64,000 bases of DNA from Adineta vaga. Lineage: Eukaryota > Rotifera. Every line of letters starts with the position of its first letter. Within the stretch, counting starts at the first letter, position 1. A program made the position numbers and the translations under genes. Location of the stretch: contig CP075494.1 of assembly GCA_021613535.1 (NCBI GenBank), positions 310,001-374,000 of the forward strand. Reading direction: 5' to 3'. A model generated the notes under the pieces. The model was given only the letters and a program-made list of their open reading frames with translations. It was not told the origin of the DNA and searched no databases. Below are positions 1 to 11,001 of the stretch, piece by piece.

Positions 1-2
1 TT

Positions 3-245
3 ATATCAAAAGCTTTATCTTTTTCTTTTAAATCTAAAACAAAACAACAAATCATTGAAAATCTTTTCGAGAAAATCAAATTCTTTTTACGTTCTAAAAC
101 TCGTGAAAATGAATTTCGTTTCTTTTTTGGTATTTGATCATTTTCCGGAATTAATAATATTTTCGATGATGTTTCATTACCCATTATTCAAGGTGAAAAA
201 TACTTCAATCTAAAGCAAGAAATACATATATACTCAATGTTATAA
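3..245 (+). pseudogene. Interrupted coding fragment at window edge
   Basis: Frame 3 is open from the window edge to a TAA at 243-245, with one internal TGA at 135-137. The residues on both sides of the TGA have ordinary protein composition (lysine/phenylalanine-rich, then an acidic NNIFDD stretch). It could be the 3' end of a decayed gene. Alternatively, a 62-bp GT-AG intron at about 130-191 would remove the stop. No family was recognised, and the upstream part lies outside the window. Confidence 0.25.
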
Positions 246-1060
246 TGTTTCTTTTCTTCTCTTACCTATATAAACACGTTTTATCGTTGAATTAGAAATA
301 TAATCTACAATACTCTTTTTTTCGATTGTTTATATAGATATCATAGTGAGAAAAGAAAATATATAGTCCCTACGTTAATCATTGATCTATATCGATTTGA
401 AAAGAAATCGTAGGTGAATATAACATTTATTTACGTCAGAGTATTTGTTTTCTTATTCATAAATTTATTTCGCAGTTGAAATAATGACGATAAACAAATG
501 TTAAATATCATATTCTATAAGTAAAATATTATTACTGATCTTTTTTTTTTAAATCTATAATCAATGATATGATAATCAAAAAGAGTGGTGTGACATATTC
601 GGAAGATCGGGAATGCTGATGATGCGAGCGATGATCCATCTTCACAAACCACCACACCCACATTTTACGACGTTCAAGACTGGTAACTTATAGGAGATCA
701 TAAGACCATCGTTTTCTAATGTGTTAGGCATGCAATATGAAAATTTCCCAAGCAAAAACGCTGGGTACTTCTGCTAGTTTAATTATATTCGCCTTCGAAC
801 GATGTCAAAATGTTGATTTCATGCATGAACGTGTTCTATGAATACCAGAATGTGTAGCATCTGACAGAATTATTTCAAAGACATATGTCATTCTAATTGA
901 TTCACTAATGCATTTTTAAATATAAAACATAAAAGGTTTATCGGAGTGGTACTAAAGCCCATTCAAGTGCATTGCTCATTTATATTAAAATTTTTCTCGC
1001 TACCATTTTTTTCTCAACATTCATTTGTTCGGCAATATTTCTTTTTTTTTTTGGTCTATA

Positions 1061-2062
1061 ATGTCAAGTGAAGATAACAGTTCCCACAATGATATATCGT
1101 TGTTTGACGCCGATACACAACGATTTTACTTAATACAATTCTGGATTTTTCTTATCTTAACTATTCTATCTATGATTTGTTCATTGTTTACTTTATATCA
1201 TCTTCTTCATGATCGAACTCTTCGTCAAGCACTCTATAATCATATTATTATCATTCTACTTATTATCGATGTTTTCTATCAATTTATAGATACGTCGTAT
1301 TTTATTCATTATTTTCGCTGTTTCAAATCTTTTTCATCATCACCTGCTTTTCGTCTCATTTGGGGATTTGTTGATTGGGCATTTTATGATCTTCAGATTT
1401 TACTTTATACTTGGGCTACAATAGAAAGGCATATTCTTATCTTTCATGATCAATTATTAGTTACAAGAAAGAAACGATTTGTTTTTCATTATATTCCCCC
1501 AATTACAATAACTATCTATTGTCTATTGTATCATACAATTATATTTTTTGTATTTCAATGTGAGAATATTTTTGATAATTTAATCACGCCTAGTTTCTAT
1601 CCTTGTGCCTTTCAAACCAATGCACTGTTCATGTATGAAACAATAGTAAACCAAACATTATCTACGTTCGTTATTGTTATATCCAGTGTTCTTCTTCTAT
1701 TACGTGTTGTATGGCAAAGATCGCATATGCATCAACATATTCATTGGCGACATCATCGAAAGATGACAATTCAAGTGTTATCTATTTCATTTATCTATCT
1801 CATTCTACCTTTTCCGTATACTTTTATAACTTTGCTTCATCTATGTGGTATGCCATCTTATATTGGAGCAGAATTTTTGTCACGCGCAATGTTTGCTCCT
1901 TATTATACTTTATTCCTACTTCCAATAGTTTCTGTCGGATCATTGCCAGAACTTAGAACAAAATTTAAGAATATTCTACAGTTTCGACGGAAACGACGTG
2001 TTATACATCCAGCAAATTTGATTAGAGTACGAATGACGAACAATCGTATAGTAATGAAGTAG
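1061..2062 (+). CDS. Rhodopsin-family GPCR (333 aa)
   Basis: A single-exon seven-transmembrane receptor, expected in the plasma membrane and coupling to G proteins. The open frame begins at a TTG at 1025, but the first ATG is at 1061 (MSSEDNSS), which gives a short extracellular N-terminus with an NSS glycosylation site. Seven hydrophobic segments follow. The DRY position at the end of TM3 is replaced by ERH (ATIERHILIFHD). TM6 has a PFPYTF motif and TM7 a PIVSVGSLPELR ending. It is closely similar in plan to the receptor at 46278 (GSFERHLLIFHS), so the two belong to one subfamily. The ligand is unknown. Confidence 0.85.
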   Translation: MSSEDNSSHNDISLFDADTQRFYLIQFWIFLILTILSMICSLFTLYHLLHDRTLRQALYNHIIIILLIIDVFYQFIDTSYFIHYFRCFKSFSSSPAFRLIWGFVDWAFYDLQILLYTWATIERHILIFHDQLLVTRKKRFVFHYIPPITITIYCLLYHTIIFFVFQCENIFDNLITPSFYPCAFQTNALFMYETIVNQTLSTFVIVISSVLLLLRVVWQRSHMHQHIHWRHHRKMTIQVLSISFIYLILPFPYTFITLLHLCGMPSYIGAEFLSRAMFAPYYTLFLLPIVSVGSLPELRTKFKNILQFRRKRRVIHPANLIRVRMTNNRIVMK

Positions 2063-2508
2063 GAAGTATAAACACATCATTCACTATTATTCAATTATCA
2101 GTAGTCAAGGCACGTCTTTATATCTTTAATAGAATAAAAAGAGCTTTTATTGTTAACAAATATTATATCACTGTTCATCATGGCTAACATCAACGAATGA
2201 TACTCTTGTTTTATTACCTGAAATTCATATAAATATAAAAACATGAAGATGTAAGAAAAATAAAATAAAATTTTATTGTAAAAATTCATTGAGTTAAGAA
2301 GAATGTTATTGAAAAGATTTAATTAAGTGGAATTTTTTAACAAACATTATTATCTTTTCTTTGTCATATTTTATTATCATAAATTGAAGAGATAAAATTT
2401 CCTCTACGAAGCCTATAGGCATTATCGCTAAGTATGTCATTTTCTAATGGAGAGATATTTATTATCAAAATATATCTCTTATTTCAAATGTTCACTGATG
2501 AATTTCTT

Positions 2509-2574
2509 GAGATATAATGTGGGTGTGGATGAGGGTCTTCTTGTATTTACGCCCGCACTCTTAGGATGATCATA
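2509..2574. repeat. Degenerate G-rich hairpin
   Basis: The left arm CTTGAGATATAATGTGGGTG is followed by GTCTTC and a C-rich right side (GCCCGCACTCTTAG). It is a diverged member of the dispersed telomere-like palindrome family. Confidence 0.4.
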
Positions 2575-2645
2575 AAGATGTTTTTGTGAATCGACAATGA
2601 TTATGGAAACGTTCATATATACAACGATTGAAATAAGATATTTTA

Positions 2646-2862
2646 ATGGAACAAATACCAATTTTTAGAGATTTACAACAAGATGAAATAGGTTTTGAAG
2701 GTATTAGAATTATGCATAATGATCTAGATAGATTCATAGATAAAAACGAAAGAAGAAAATATGATTTTTAAAGAATCTAATGGAATATTCGGTAGAGAAA
2801 TTATCATTCGTGATCCTGATAATATACCCATTTATGTTAACTATAATAGTTCATGCGAATAA
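2646..2862 (+). pseudogene. Frameshifted remnant, possibly VOC/glyoxalase-like
   Basis: An ATG at 2646 opens 42 codons ending at TAA 2770-2772. The +1 frame continues immediately from the T-run at about 2765 to a stop at 2860-2862 and ends in IIIRDPDNIPIYV. A DPDxxPI-type ending resembles the last strand of vicinal-oxygen-chelate (glyoxalase/dioxygenase superfamily) proteins, but the metal-binding residues cannot be assigned. The simplest reading is a short decayed gene with one homopolymer frameshift. Its family assignment is weak. Confidence 0.3.
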
Positions 2863-2984
2863 GAATATTCTCTTTCAACTAATAATGTTTTGATCATTCT
2901 TTTTATTATATTTATGAATGAATAAGTGACAATAAACATAGATATTTAGTTGTATTTTAGTTTTCATACGAATATATATGTTTA

Positions 2985-3945
2985 AATTGATTGCGAATGT
3001 GTTTGATTTTGTTGATATTTTTGGATTATTTTGTATATTAAAGAGATGATAAAAGGAACAACAAGTTGAAGAAAATTTGTTAATCTATCATAAAGATCTA
3101 ATAAATTAGTGATAATAACAACGAAACTTTTTTGTTGAATAAATGTAACAAAACATGAAAGAGGACGACATTAAGCATAGAATTGATTCTAAGATACATT
3201 TGATGAATAGTTCTTCAGCAAATAATTTAATAGTACTATTAGAGAAGAAGCGCATTTCATTTTGATTTAATGATTCAGATTCAGATAAAGATAAATTTAA
3301 ATATATATTTAAAAAAAATGAATACAATTCTTTTTATACATACATCGAAGTAATTTCGAAGAAGTGCTTCGATTATTGTGCATCCAACACGATATTCTTG
3401 AATGGTTGGTATCAATGGTTGACTACAAGCTGCAGATGTTAAACAAGTACAATTGCCATAAGATTGTAGTTTTATATAAAACTTGGAGAGCTGGAGTGAT
3501 ATGATTCAAGATTGGATACCAATTCGTTGAATAAAGAGATATTCATGCATCATTTCGCATCATACCACGAATTAATTAAATATTGATCGAATGATATCGA
3601 TTTAAATTGAATTAATGACGCGTTTATTTGTTTATTAAATCAATGTGAATGAATTAACGTTGTAGAAATAAGAGATGAAGAAAGATAATTTTGTTGAACA
3701 TAATTAACAATATCCTTCGCAAGATTACAGAGAGAAAGAAGAACTTGAAAATATAGTTTCTTCAAGTTTAAATCCATTTGTTGTTGCATATCGTACGTCT
3801 CATGAATCATAAACGTCAAAAGAGTTCTTATAAATATGTTTGAGAGATGAAATCATTGAAATTTGAGAACATAAACAACTGATGTTATTATAATCATTTT
3901 GCACATTGATCAGTTCTGTTTTTTTCTTGTAGTTTATTGTATGTT
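2985..3945 (-). pseudogene. Decayed relative of the 30.8-36.6 kb membrane-protein modules
   Basis: Read on the minus strand, successive pieces in shifting frames match the module family in order. They include a CLCSQIS...SLKHIYKNSF block like CPCTKIS...SLVNVQYSF, a LCNLAKDIVNYVQQNY block like FCELMNTTLSDSLDRFYSS, a SYGNCTCLTSAACS block like the NCSC/NCTC motif, a VGCTIIEALLRNYFDVC block like VGCYTIESLFKSTLECF, and a C-terminal hydrophobic LQLVVPFIISLIYKII like LKLVVPPLVKFVRR. At least three stops or frameshifts break it (for example after IHSH and after WYDAK). It is an old, non-functional copy some 27 kb from the intact modules. Confidence 0.6.
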
Positions 3946-4314
3946 AATAAAATTGACATGAATAAGAGAAGAATACCAATAATTAATCTTTGTAAATAAC
4001 GAAGTCGTCTAATTTAGTACGAAAAATAAAATAATCATTTTCTTATAAAATGTTGTAGCAACTAATAATAGCCTCTGACTTTTGTTACTTCTTTATAAAT
4101 ATTCAGTTACATTAACGAAAAAAATATTCTTTTTCTCTTAAAACCAGATAGAATAGATGTTAAACGAACATTTTCAATGGAACGATGATTGTTGTGCACA
4201 ACGATTAAATATAATCGATATTTATATATCACGTATATCTATACTCAAAAGTATATAAAAGAAAAATCATTTTCTTCGTGAATCAAAGTAGGACATTAAG
4301 CATGTGCGTTCATT

Positions 4315-4360
4315 AGGGTGAGAGTATTGCCAATTCCTCACCCTCACCCACCCTTCTTGA
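4315..4360. repeat. G-rich/C-rich hairpin
   Basis: AGGGTGAG (4315-4322) pairs perfectly with CTCACCCT (4337-4344). The right side runs on to the family terminus CTTGA-like sequence. It lies about 130 bp downstream of the protease stop codon. Confidence 0.65.
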
Positions 4361-4490
4361 ATAAATATAATTATGTTTAGGTTCATTTCTCATTTATTCA
4401 CTGCGTGTTCTATTATATTTTTCCATCAAAGAAATATTCAAAATGATTGAAGAATAATAACACAAATACATGAAAATATGAAAAAGAAGA

Positions 4491-5917
4491 TTATAATTGA
4501 ACATAATAACTATACGTAGCAATTCCACACATATTACCCTTATTACGTGCGATTTTGAAGTAACCATTAAGACCCCAATTGTCACCCCATGAGTTGCGGA
4601 CGACTAGATGCAAAACAAAACGCATGTAGCACAATGTTTTTAAAATAAAAAATAAAAAGATCACTTACGCCAATAATCTTGACCATGTTCTGTTCCAAAA
4701 CCAACTATAGTTATTGCATGATTAACACTTTGTGGACAAGATGGTATATCAATTATGTCTGATGCATCGGTTTGTTCCGATGAACCATAGAATTGAAAAC
4801 TCGATGTAATAGAAATCGCAGCTGCTAGTGGACCATAAGTGAGTAATGCTTGTTTCATGCTTTCTTCATCACCATTCTGTGTTCTTCCATATTCTTGAAA
4901 AGCACCCGTTCTTGCTGATTGTGAACTACATGATTGCTGTATGCCAACATATGGATATGATTCTTTTGTCTCTAATCCACCGTTCTGTTTAATATATTGA
5001 AAAGTGACATCGTAAAAACCACCGGCACATCCTCGATTTGACGAACAATCAACCAATTGTTGTTGAGAGAGTTCAATACGTGCACCTGTTCTCAAAGCAT
5101 AAGTACCTTCGATAGCAGCCGTAGCAGCAAATGCGTAACAGGATCTAAGTACAAAAGACAAAGAGTTGAAAAATTCGACATCTGAGTAACTTACCCACAC
5201 CCGCCTTGATTCTCAATCGGATTCATATATGGACGATAGTCAAGCATAGAATTAGAAAACATCGTAGTTGTTGATCGTTTAGTAACTGGCATAACATAAT
5301 TATCGGTGTCATTTTTATAATTTTTTCCAATATGTAATTTGTTTTTAATTTTGTCTTTGACTTTTTTCATTTTCTTTTTTAAAGAATCGAAGAGAAATCG
5401 TTTTTGACGTTGTCTTGATGATGATTTACCATATGTCATTGTATCAGATTGGAGTCCGGTCATTTTTTGACGAACCTCGGCTAAACTCATATCACCAAGA
5501 TGATTCATATGAAGTTTGAACGATTTAATACCCGAGCGAAAACGAACATTTTCTTTGATAATAAATTTCAGATTGTGAGTAAATTTACGAAGACGTTTCT
5601 TTTCCTCTTCAATTGTTTGATAATTTTTTTGATAAAAGTTTTTAAAATGATTCCATAATCTCATAATAATTTTATTATCTTTCAAAACTTCGAGTTTATC
5701 TTCGAATTTTTGTGAAGTACTCTTCAAAGCTCCATTAATAGTATCATCGATGAACTAAATTTGAAATAGAACTGAATTGTAAAACGAAAACTTATGGAAT
5801 AACATGTCTTACCTTCTGTATAGTTTTACTACCTGAAAATAAGGCATTGTGAGTCGTAATAAAGCAACTGAATACTAGAAAGCTAACAAACAATATACGC
5901 AACATTTTATTCTTCAT
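4491..5917 (-). CDS. Papain-family (C1A) cysteine protease with I29 propeptide (417 aa)
   Basis: A secreted or lysosomal cathepsin-like endopeptidase. Four exons were rebuilt: 5917-5813, 5754-5195, 5144-4669 and 4603-4491, with introns of 58, 50 and 65 bp in consistent phase. Residues 1-25 form a signal peptide. An ERFNIN-like I29 inhibitor propeptide follows ([13 protein letters not shown]...NHLGDMS), then a very basic linker with a furin-type RQRQKR site. The mature domain has oxyanion Q218, catalytic C224 (QGGCGSCYAF), H364 ([11 protein letters not shown]) and N384 (VRNSWG). All catalytic residues are present. The usual Trp after the catalytic Cys is Tyr. An earlier reading starting at the second Met (5905) is also possible. 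The exact cathepsin subtype was not assigned. Confidence 0.88.
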
Positions 5918-7132
5918 TTGAATTTCTTATTCTCGTTATTGCTTCAGATTGATTTTCATTAAAAATCATTATCTATTCGATGTGTAATATTACTTACATT
6001 GATTCATGTACTCATCCTTATCTATCTCATCATACGTTATATTCGTAGAATAAACTCTCATTACTTTTTCGTTCTTTATATGTTATAAAGGATGAGAATA
6101 CATTCGTACGAGTCAGATTTCAACCTTGCTAAGATATTTTATTGAATAATATGTAATTGATCATAGAAAAAAACTCAATGAAAAAATTCGTTTATATAGA
6201 ACAAAGCAAAATATTTGGTTATTTTTATCCTCTATATACACTTATTTTGTATTTGTACTCCATAACATTGGTCGTAGTGTTCCAAATGATTATAATAATT
6301 GAAATTTATCTCAAAGGACATATGGTATTTTGTCAAAATATTTTTAAAATTGGAAACTGTCGATAAAAATAGAATTCCATTGAATCGTCGATTACAAGTG
6401 CTTATATTACTAGAGGTGCTATAAAGAGAAGGAATTTTTATTTATTTATTAATACATATATAACAGAGATGACTTTTGATAAAAACAAAAATGCAATTAC
6501 TTAGATTTTATTACATTTTTCTTTGGCGTGAATAATCTTTAGATAAATATGAATTTCTACATGGAAAAGAAATTATTTTCTTAGTTGATGTTATTGGGAA
6601 TCTATTTTATACAAGATGTAATCTTTCACGTTTTGAAACATTCTCAACCCCATGAACAATTGTTTTTGAAAAAAGAATATGAATGGATTGTGTTTTTCTG
6701 TAGAACAAATGCATTTGTAAGTCATCCGTCATATAGTATGTCCATAGCACGGAGAAGCAAATCAATTTCGAGAAACTAGTTTGTTATTCAAAACACATGA
6801 TATGAATTAAGTTTCAGAAGACAAACAAACGAACAATACGAGTATGATATTATGATAGTAAGTCTATAAAAAAACCTCTATTGAACTGTGAAATTTGATA
6901 TAGAATATTTGTTTTAGAGTTATTCGTATAATAATAAAGAGCTTTTTTTATCAAATACAAGAATGTTTTGAAAAAGATAATTTCGTGTTTGGGTCTAAGA
7001 GTTATATGTAAATCCTAACCCACGCCCACTCTCAAGATGATTTGATTTTATCTATTTAAAAAAATATTCAGAGTGTAGAAGTTCAATATCTAAAGTTTTC
7101 ATGTGATTCATCTATGGTTTCATCAAATGAAA
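5918..7132. other. Intergenic, no supported gene
   Basis: AT-rich sequence between the divergent-side end of the protease gene and the 3' end of the ART gene. Short open frames at 6157 and 6585 lack any recognisable domain and have no splice or conservation cue. The only structured item is a partial C-rich repeat arm at about 7012-7037. Confidence 0.6.
6985..7037. repeat. Half-degenerate telomere-like palindrome
   Basis: A good right arm (CCCACGCCCACTCTCAAG) with a weak left arm GTGTTTGGGT. The family terminus CTCAAG is intact. It lies about 100 bp beyond the extended ART reading frame. Confidence 0.45.
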
Positions 7133-10100
7133 CTATGATAAGAATTTCTTTTTAATATTTTCTATATTTTCTTGACATTTTAATATACGTGTATCATCGA
7201 TTGGTTTAATTAATTGAAGATGAATTAATTCTTGATTTGTATATTCGACATATAAAGTATAATTTTCTTGTTTCAAATAAATATCAGATATCTGAGCATA
7301 CATTGAAACAAATTAGAAATAATTAAAACCATCGTATTTTTGTAGAAAATCTAAACATACTTTTATAAGATCGATTGCATCGAAGAAAGCATTTTTTGTT
7401 AGATAAAGTTGAACAATTTCGTTTTCAATTAACATAAATGTTCTTTTTAAAAAAGATTTGTTTGATGGCATCAATATATAAGCGATTTCGAAACATTTCT
7501 TATAGTATTCTAATGTTATTGAATATTTAGACATGTAAACATAAAGACGAGCAATGTTTCGATAAGGACTTGACAAAGCTGCTTTACTTATATTCATCAT
7601 TAAAAGAAGTTTGACTTGATTTTCAAACAAAGTTAACATTTGATAAGCATCATCGGTCGATTTCGGAGACCTTTGATAATATAAATAATGTTTGACAAGT
7701 ACAAAGTTCTCATCATAATCCAAAGATAAATCTATATTCTGTTTTCGTCGTGTAGACGGTATTGTAGAAAGAAAGTCTTGTCTTTTAATCGAAGTTGCAA
7801 TATGAAAATCCATCATTTGAATCAAAAATAATTCATCAAGTTCTTCAAACTTTAGTCTTCGTTTAAGCATTTCATCCAAATAAAGTGATACGGTACAAGC
7901 GCGAACATGTTCCGCAAAAGACGCAGGCATATTTGAAAGTTCACTTTTAGCAATATTTTCTTGAAAGACGAAAAAATTTGAATACTCATCTTCATATTCA
8001 CTGTTGATTAATAAACTATATTTATGAGAAAATAAGAGAAGATTGTAAAGACTTGGATATAATGGTGAGCATATATTACTTATAAATTCGCAACAAATCA
8101 TTTTCTTTTCTTTATCATTCGTAAGTTGGATAAATTCATTACATCGTCTATATATATCAGCACAATCAGGTATAATAGCTCCTTCCAGTATATAGAAAAC
8201 TCCGCTAAACATCAACTGTCGAAATTTATAAGTATTTATTGTTCTCGAATCCACACCGATAGCAAATACACTACGGCATTGTTCTTCAGATGTTTTGTAT
8301 TTATAAGCAAGATTGGAACGAAGGATTGTTAAAAAAACTTCGCCAAAATATTCTCCATTTCGATGATCATCTGTTTTACAGTAAGCTTTAAATAGTTTAT
8401 AAGAAATCTCTGCACGCATAACCTCTTCATCGTTCGAACCGAGAATAATTCGAGAAGTCTGAAAATTAGATGAACGATGATTTTGTTTATCTGATCGTTT
8501 TTCAGCGACAGTATTGAGTGCTTTTTTATAATTTACAATAGCCATTTTATAATCATTTTGTGAATTATATTTTTCCTGAGCACGTTTCATATAAGTATCA
8601 CCAATCGTTTCCAATATATTTTTGAGCCAAAAGTCAGTCTGACTTACATTTGATAGCATTAAATTTTCCGCCTTTTGTAAATATTCAAAAGCAGTTTGAT
8701 ATTCACCTTTTCGCATATATAACCTTCCAAGTTTATAATCTCTCCACGAAACTGACAAGTCATCGAACTGATTATCAGCTGATAGGACATAAAAATAAAT
8801 GGCAGATTCATAATCACTTAATTCCAGTAGAAAATCTCCAATTATATCTATTCGAGGATTATACCCAAGCATAACATTCCAACTACGGATTTCATGATTC
8901 AGAAAATTTCCATTTCCACTCGGATAGAATTTACATTTGACATACCAAACTGTTTCAATATATTTTACAGAATAGATTTTAAAAACTGATCCCATTGCAA
9001 ATAAAATTTCTTCTTCTCCACGAAAATAAGTATAGTTCGTAACATCTGCAAATGGTTTTGCATCAATTCCTGCCTGATTCGTTATTCGAAAAGTTGTTTC
9101 AATATAAGGATGAAATTCCCAAAATATTTCGATACAGAAAACAACCGATTCAAAAAATGGTCTTCCTCTACCATTACCAGCAAAGACAACAGCTACATTT
9201 TTATCTTTTGTCGCTGATAGAAATGAATGGAAAGACACAATACCACCAATACTATCCTTTATTTTTTGTAGTTCGTCAATACGAAGCATTTGACCTCGAT
9301 AAACTTCTTGAATGGGTTTTGAATGAACGGTTTCAGTGTTATAAACATGAGTCAATTGATTGTAAAGTGCTTTTAAGAAGAAACGAAATTTATAAATAAA
9401 TCGAACGTTTTGTGTACGAAGTGCTTTATTAAATAATCGATAGAGAAAAGAATCTCTTGTATACCATCGGATTGCGTCATTTTTATTGAAATTATTTTCA
9501 AATTCAATAATTTTTGCATATTCAGTTTTATCATGAATATAATGTTTTCGACATTCTTCTAACATTTCATTCTTTTCATTGGATGAATCATTCATTCGTA
9601 ATAACGCTTCTATGATCAATTGATACCAAATCATAGATTGACGTTCTGCTTCGCAATTCTTAATCGATGTTTCTTGTTTTGTATCTTGAGTATTCGAAGG
9701 ACTAAAAATATTTATTGCTGTTTCAAATGATTCAAGATCTTTCATGAGCTTTGAAACTAAAATATCTTTATCACAGAAAACACCACACACCTTTATATAG
9801 TTTCGAGCCCAAATATTATGCATGTTGACATTTTTACAGAATATATATATGTAAACTATTTGGTCGATATTATAAATGAGCGGAAGAAGATATTTTCCAA
9901 TTGAACCGGATGTGATAAGTATAATTGGATGATCTTTCATCGATACAATGTAATCAATACATTCATCTAAATCAGAAAATATTTGAAAAGATTCAATGAG
10001 TGCACAAAGTTTAGCTTGTGTATCGGAATGATCTTCATCGTTATTAATATTTATATCCAACCAAATCACTTCGATATTGTTAATATTTGATTGATATGAT

Positions 10101-10291
10101 TGTGTATTAAAAATAGAACGAACTGTTGCATTTGTCCTGATTAATGGATATGCATTAGCGGGATATGGAATAGAATCTTCTGAAGAGTCTTGTGTATCAT
10201 TATCACAGTATTGGTTCCATTTAATAACTAGATGGTGATCAGCACCATTCTCCAGTTTGACAAAATGATTATCCACTTCGATCTCTTGCAT
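7133..10291 (-). CDS. ADP-ribosyltransferase with TPR array; in-frame TAA near the C-terminus
   Basis: An R-S-E class mono-ADP-ribosyltransferase that would transfer ADP-ribose from NAD+ to protein side chains. ATG at 10291 gives 992 aa to TAA 7313-7315. Residues about 45-190 form the N-terminal domain shared with three other genes here (VIWLDININN ... VYIYIFCKN). The ART core follows, with R332 (VYRGQ), the serine motif SFHSFLSATKD and the ExE pair E426/E428 (RGEEEILF). From about residue 480 on are TPR-like helical repeats (AFEYLQKAENL, AIVNYKKALN, ITLEYYKKC). After the TAA the same frame continues for 59 TPR-like codons (IYLKQENYTLY...) to a TAG at 7133-7135. The ancestral protein was therefore probably about 1,050 aa; the stop is either a recent nonsense change or is tolerated. 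It is intronless. Confidence 0.82.
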
Positions 10292-11001
10292 GATTTTGTT
10301 ATTTATATTATAAAAATAACTAAAATTCTTTGAACGTGTAAATATATATATATTAAAATAGGAGTTGTAGACCTTGATTGATTATTTCATGATGTTATTC
10401 ATAAATTAGAAGTTTTGTTCGATAGTAATGATTGTAAATTAACGTTGGTGAGATACTATACAAAAATAAAACCTTTTATTGTGTAAGTTTATCTTTTTTA
10501 TACTGCTAAATATTTATCTTCTTTTTGTTACGTAAAAAGAACAGCTTTAGTCATATGTTTTGACCAATTATAAAGATGCGGTAGTATCAGCCTCTTGAAT
10601 AAATACGCAGACAAATGTTTTCCTTTCTGTTTTATATACGAGAAAAGATGGCGCATTACTTTCGTTAGTGAATAATTGAAAGATATTGTAATCAAGAGAT
10701 TAATTATTTTCAAAATAGATAAAATGACTTCTCAAGAAGATTATTAATCATAACTTTTTTTTTATAACCTGTATAGATGACGATATAGTTTCACTGTTGT
10801 AATATCTTCATTTAATGTTTTTATTAAATGATTTCAAACATAATCAAGTGCAGAGTTTGAGACCATGAACCACTTCACTTCAGCTATCTTCATAACATTC
10901 AACTTTAGCAACAGTACAGAAAACAGTCGGTGTCATCAAGTAACACCTACAAATTGAAATAGAAACAAAAAAGGTAATTATTATCTAATAGAATAATTGT
11001 C
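10292..11001. other. Intergenic, no supported gene
   Basis: AT-rich spacer between two tandem minus-strand ART genes. It holds the promoter side of the 992-aa gene. No repeat or conserved frame was seen. Confidence 0.6.

Noticed and set aside
1025-1060. Upstream extension of the first GPCR from TTG
   Set aside because: Eukaryotic initiation at the first ATG (1061) is preferred; the extension is T-run low complexity.
8126-9399. Plus-strand open frames inside the 992-aa ART gene
   Set aside because: They are antisense shadows of a long, domain-bearing minus-strand gene.
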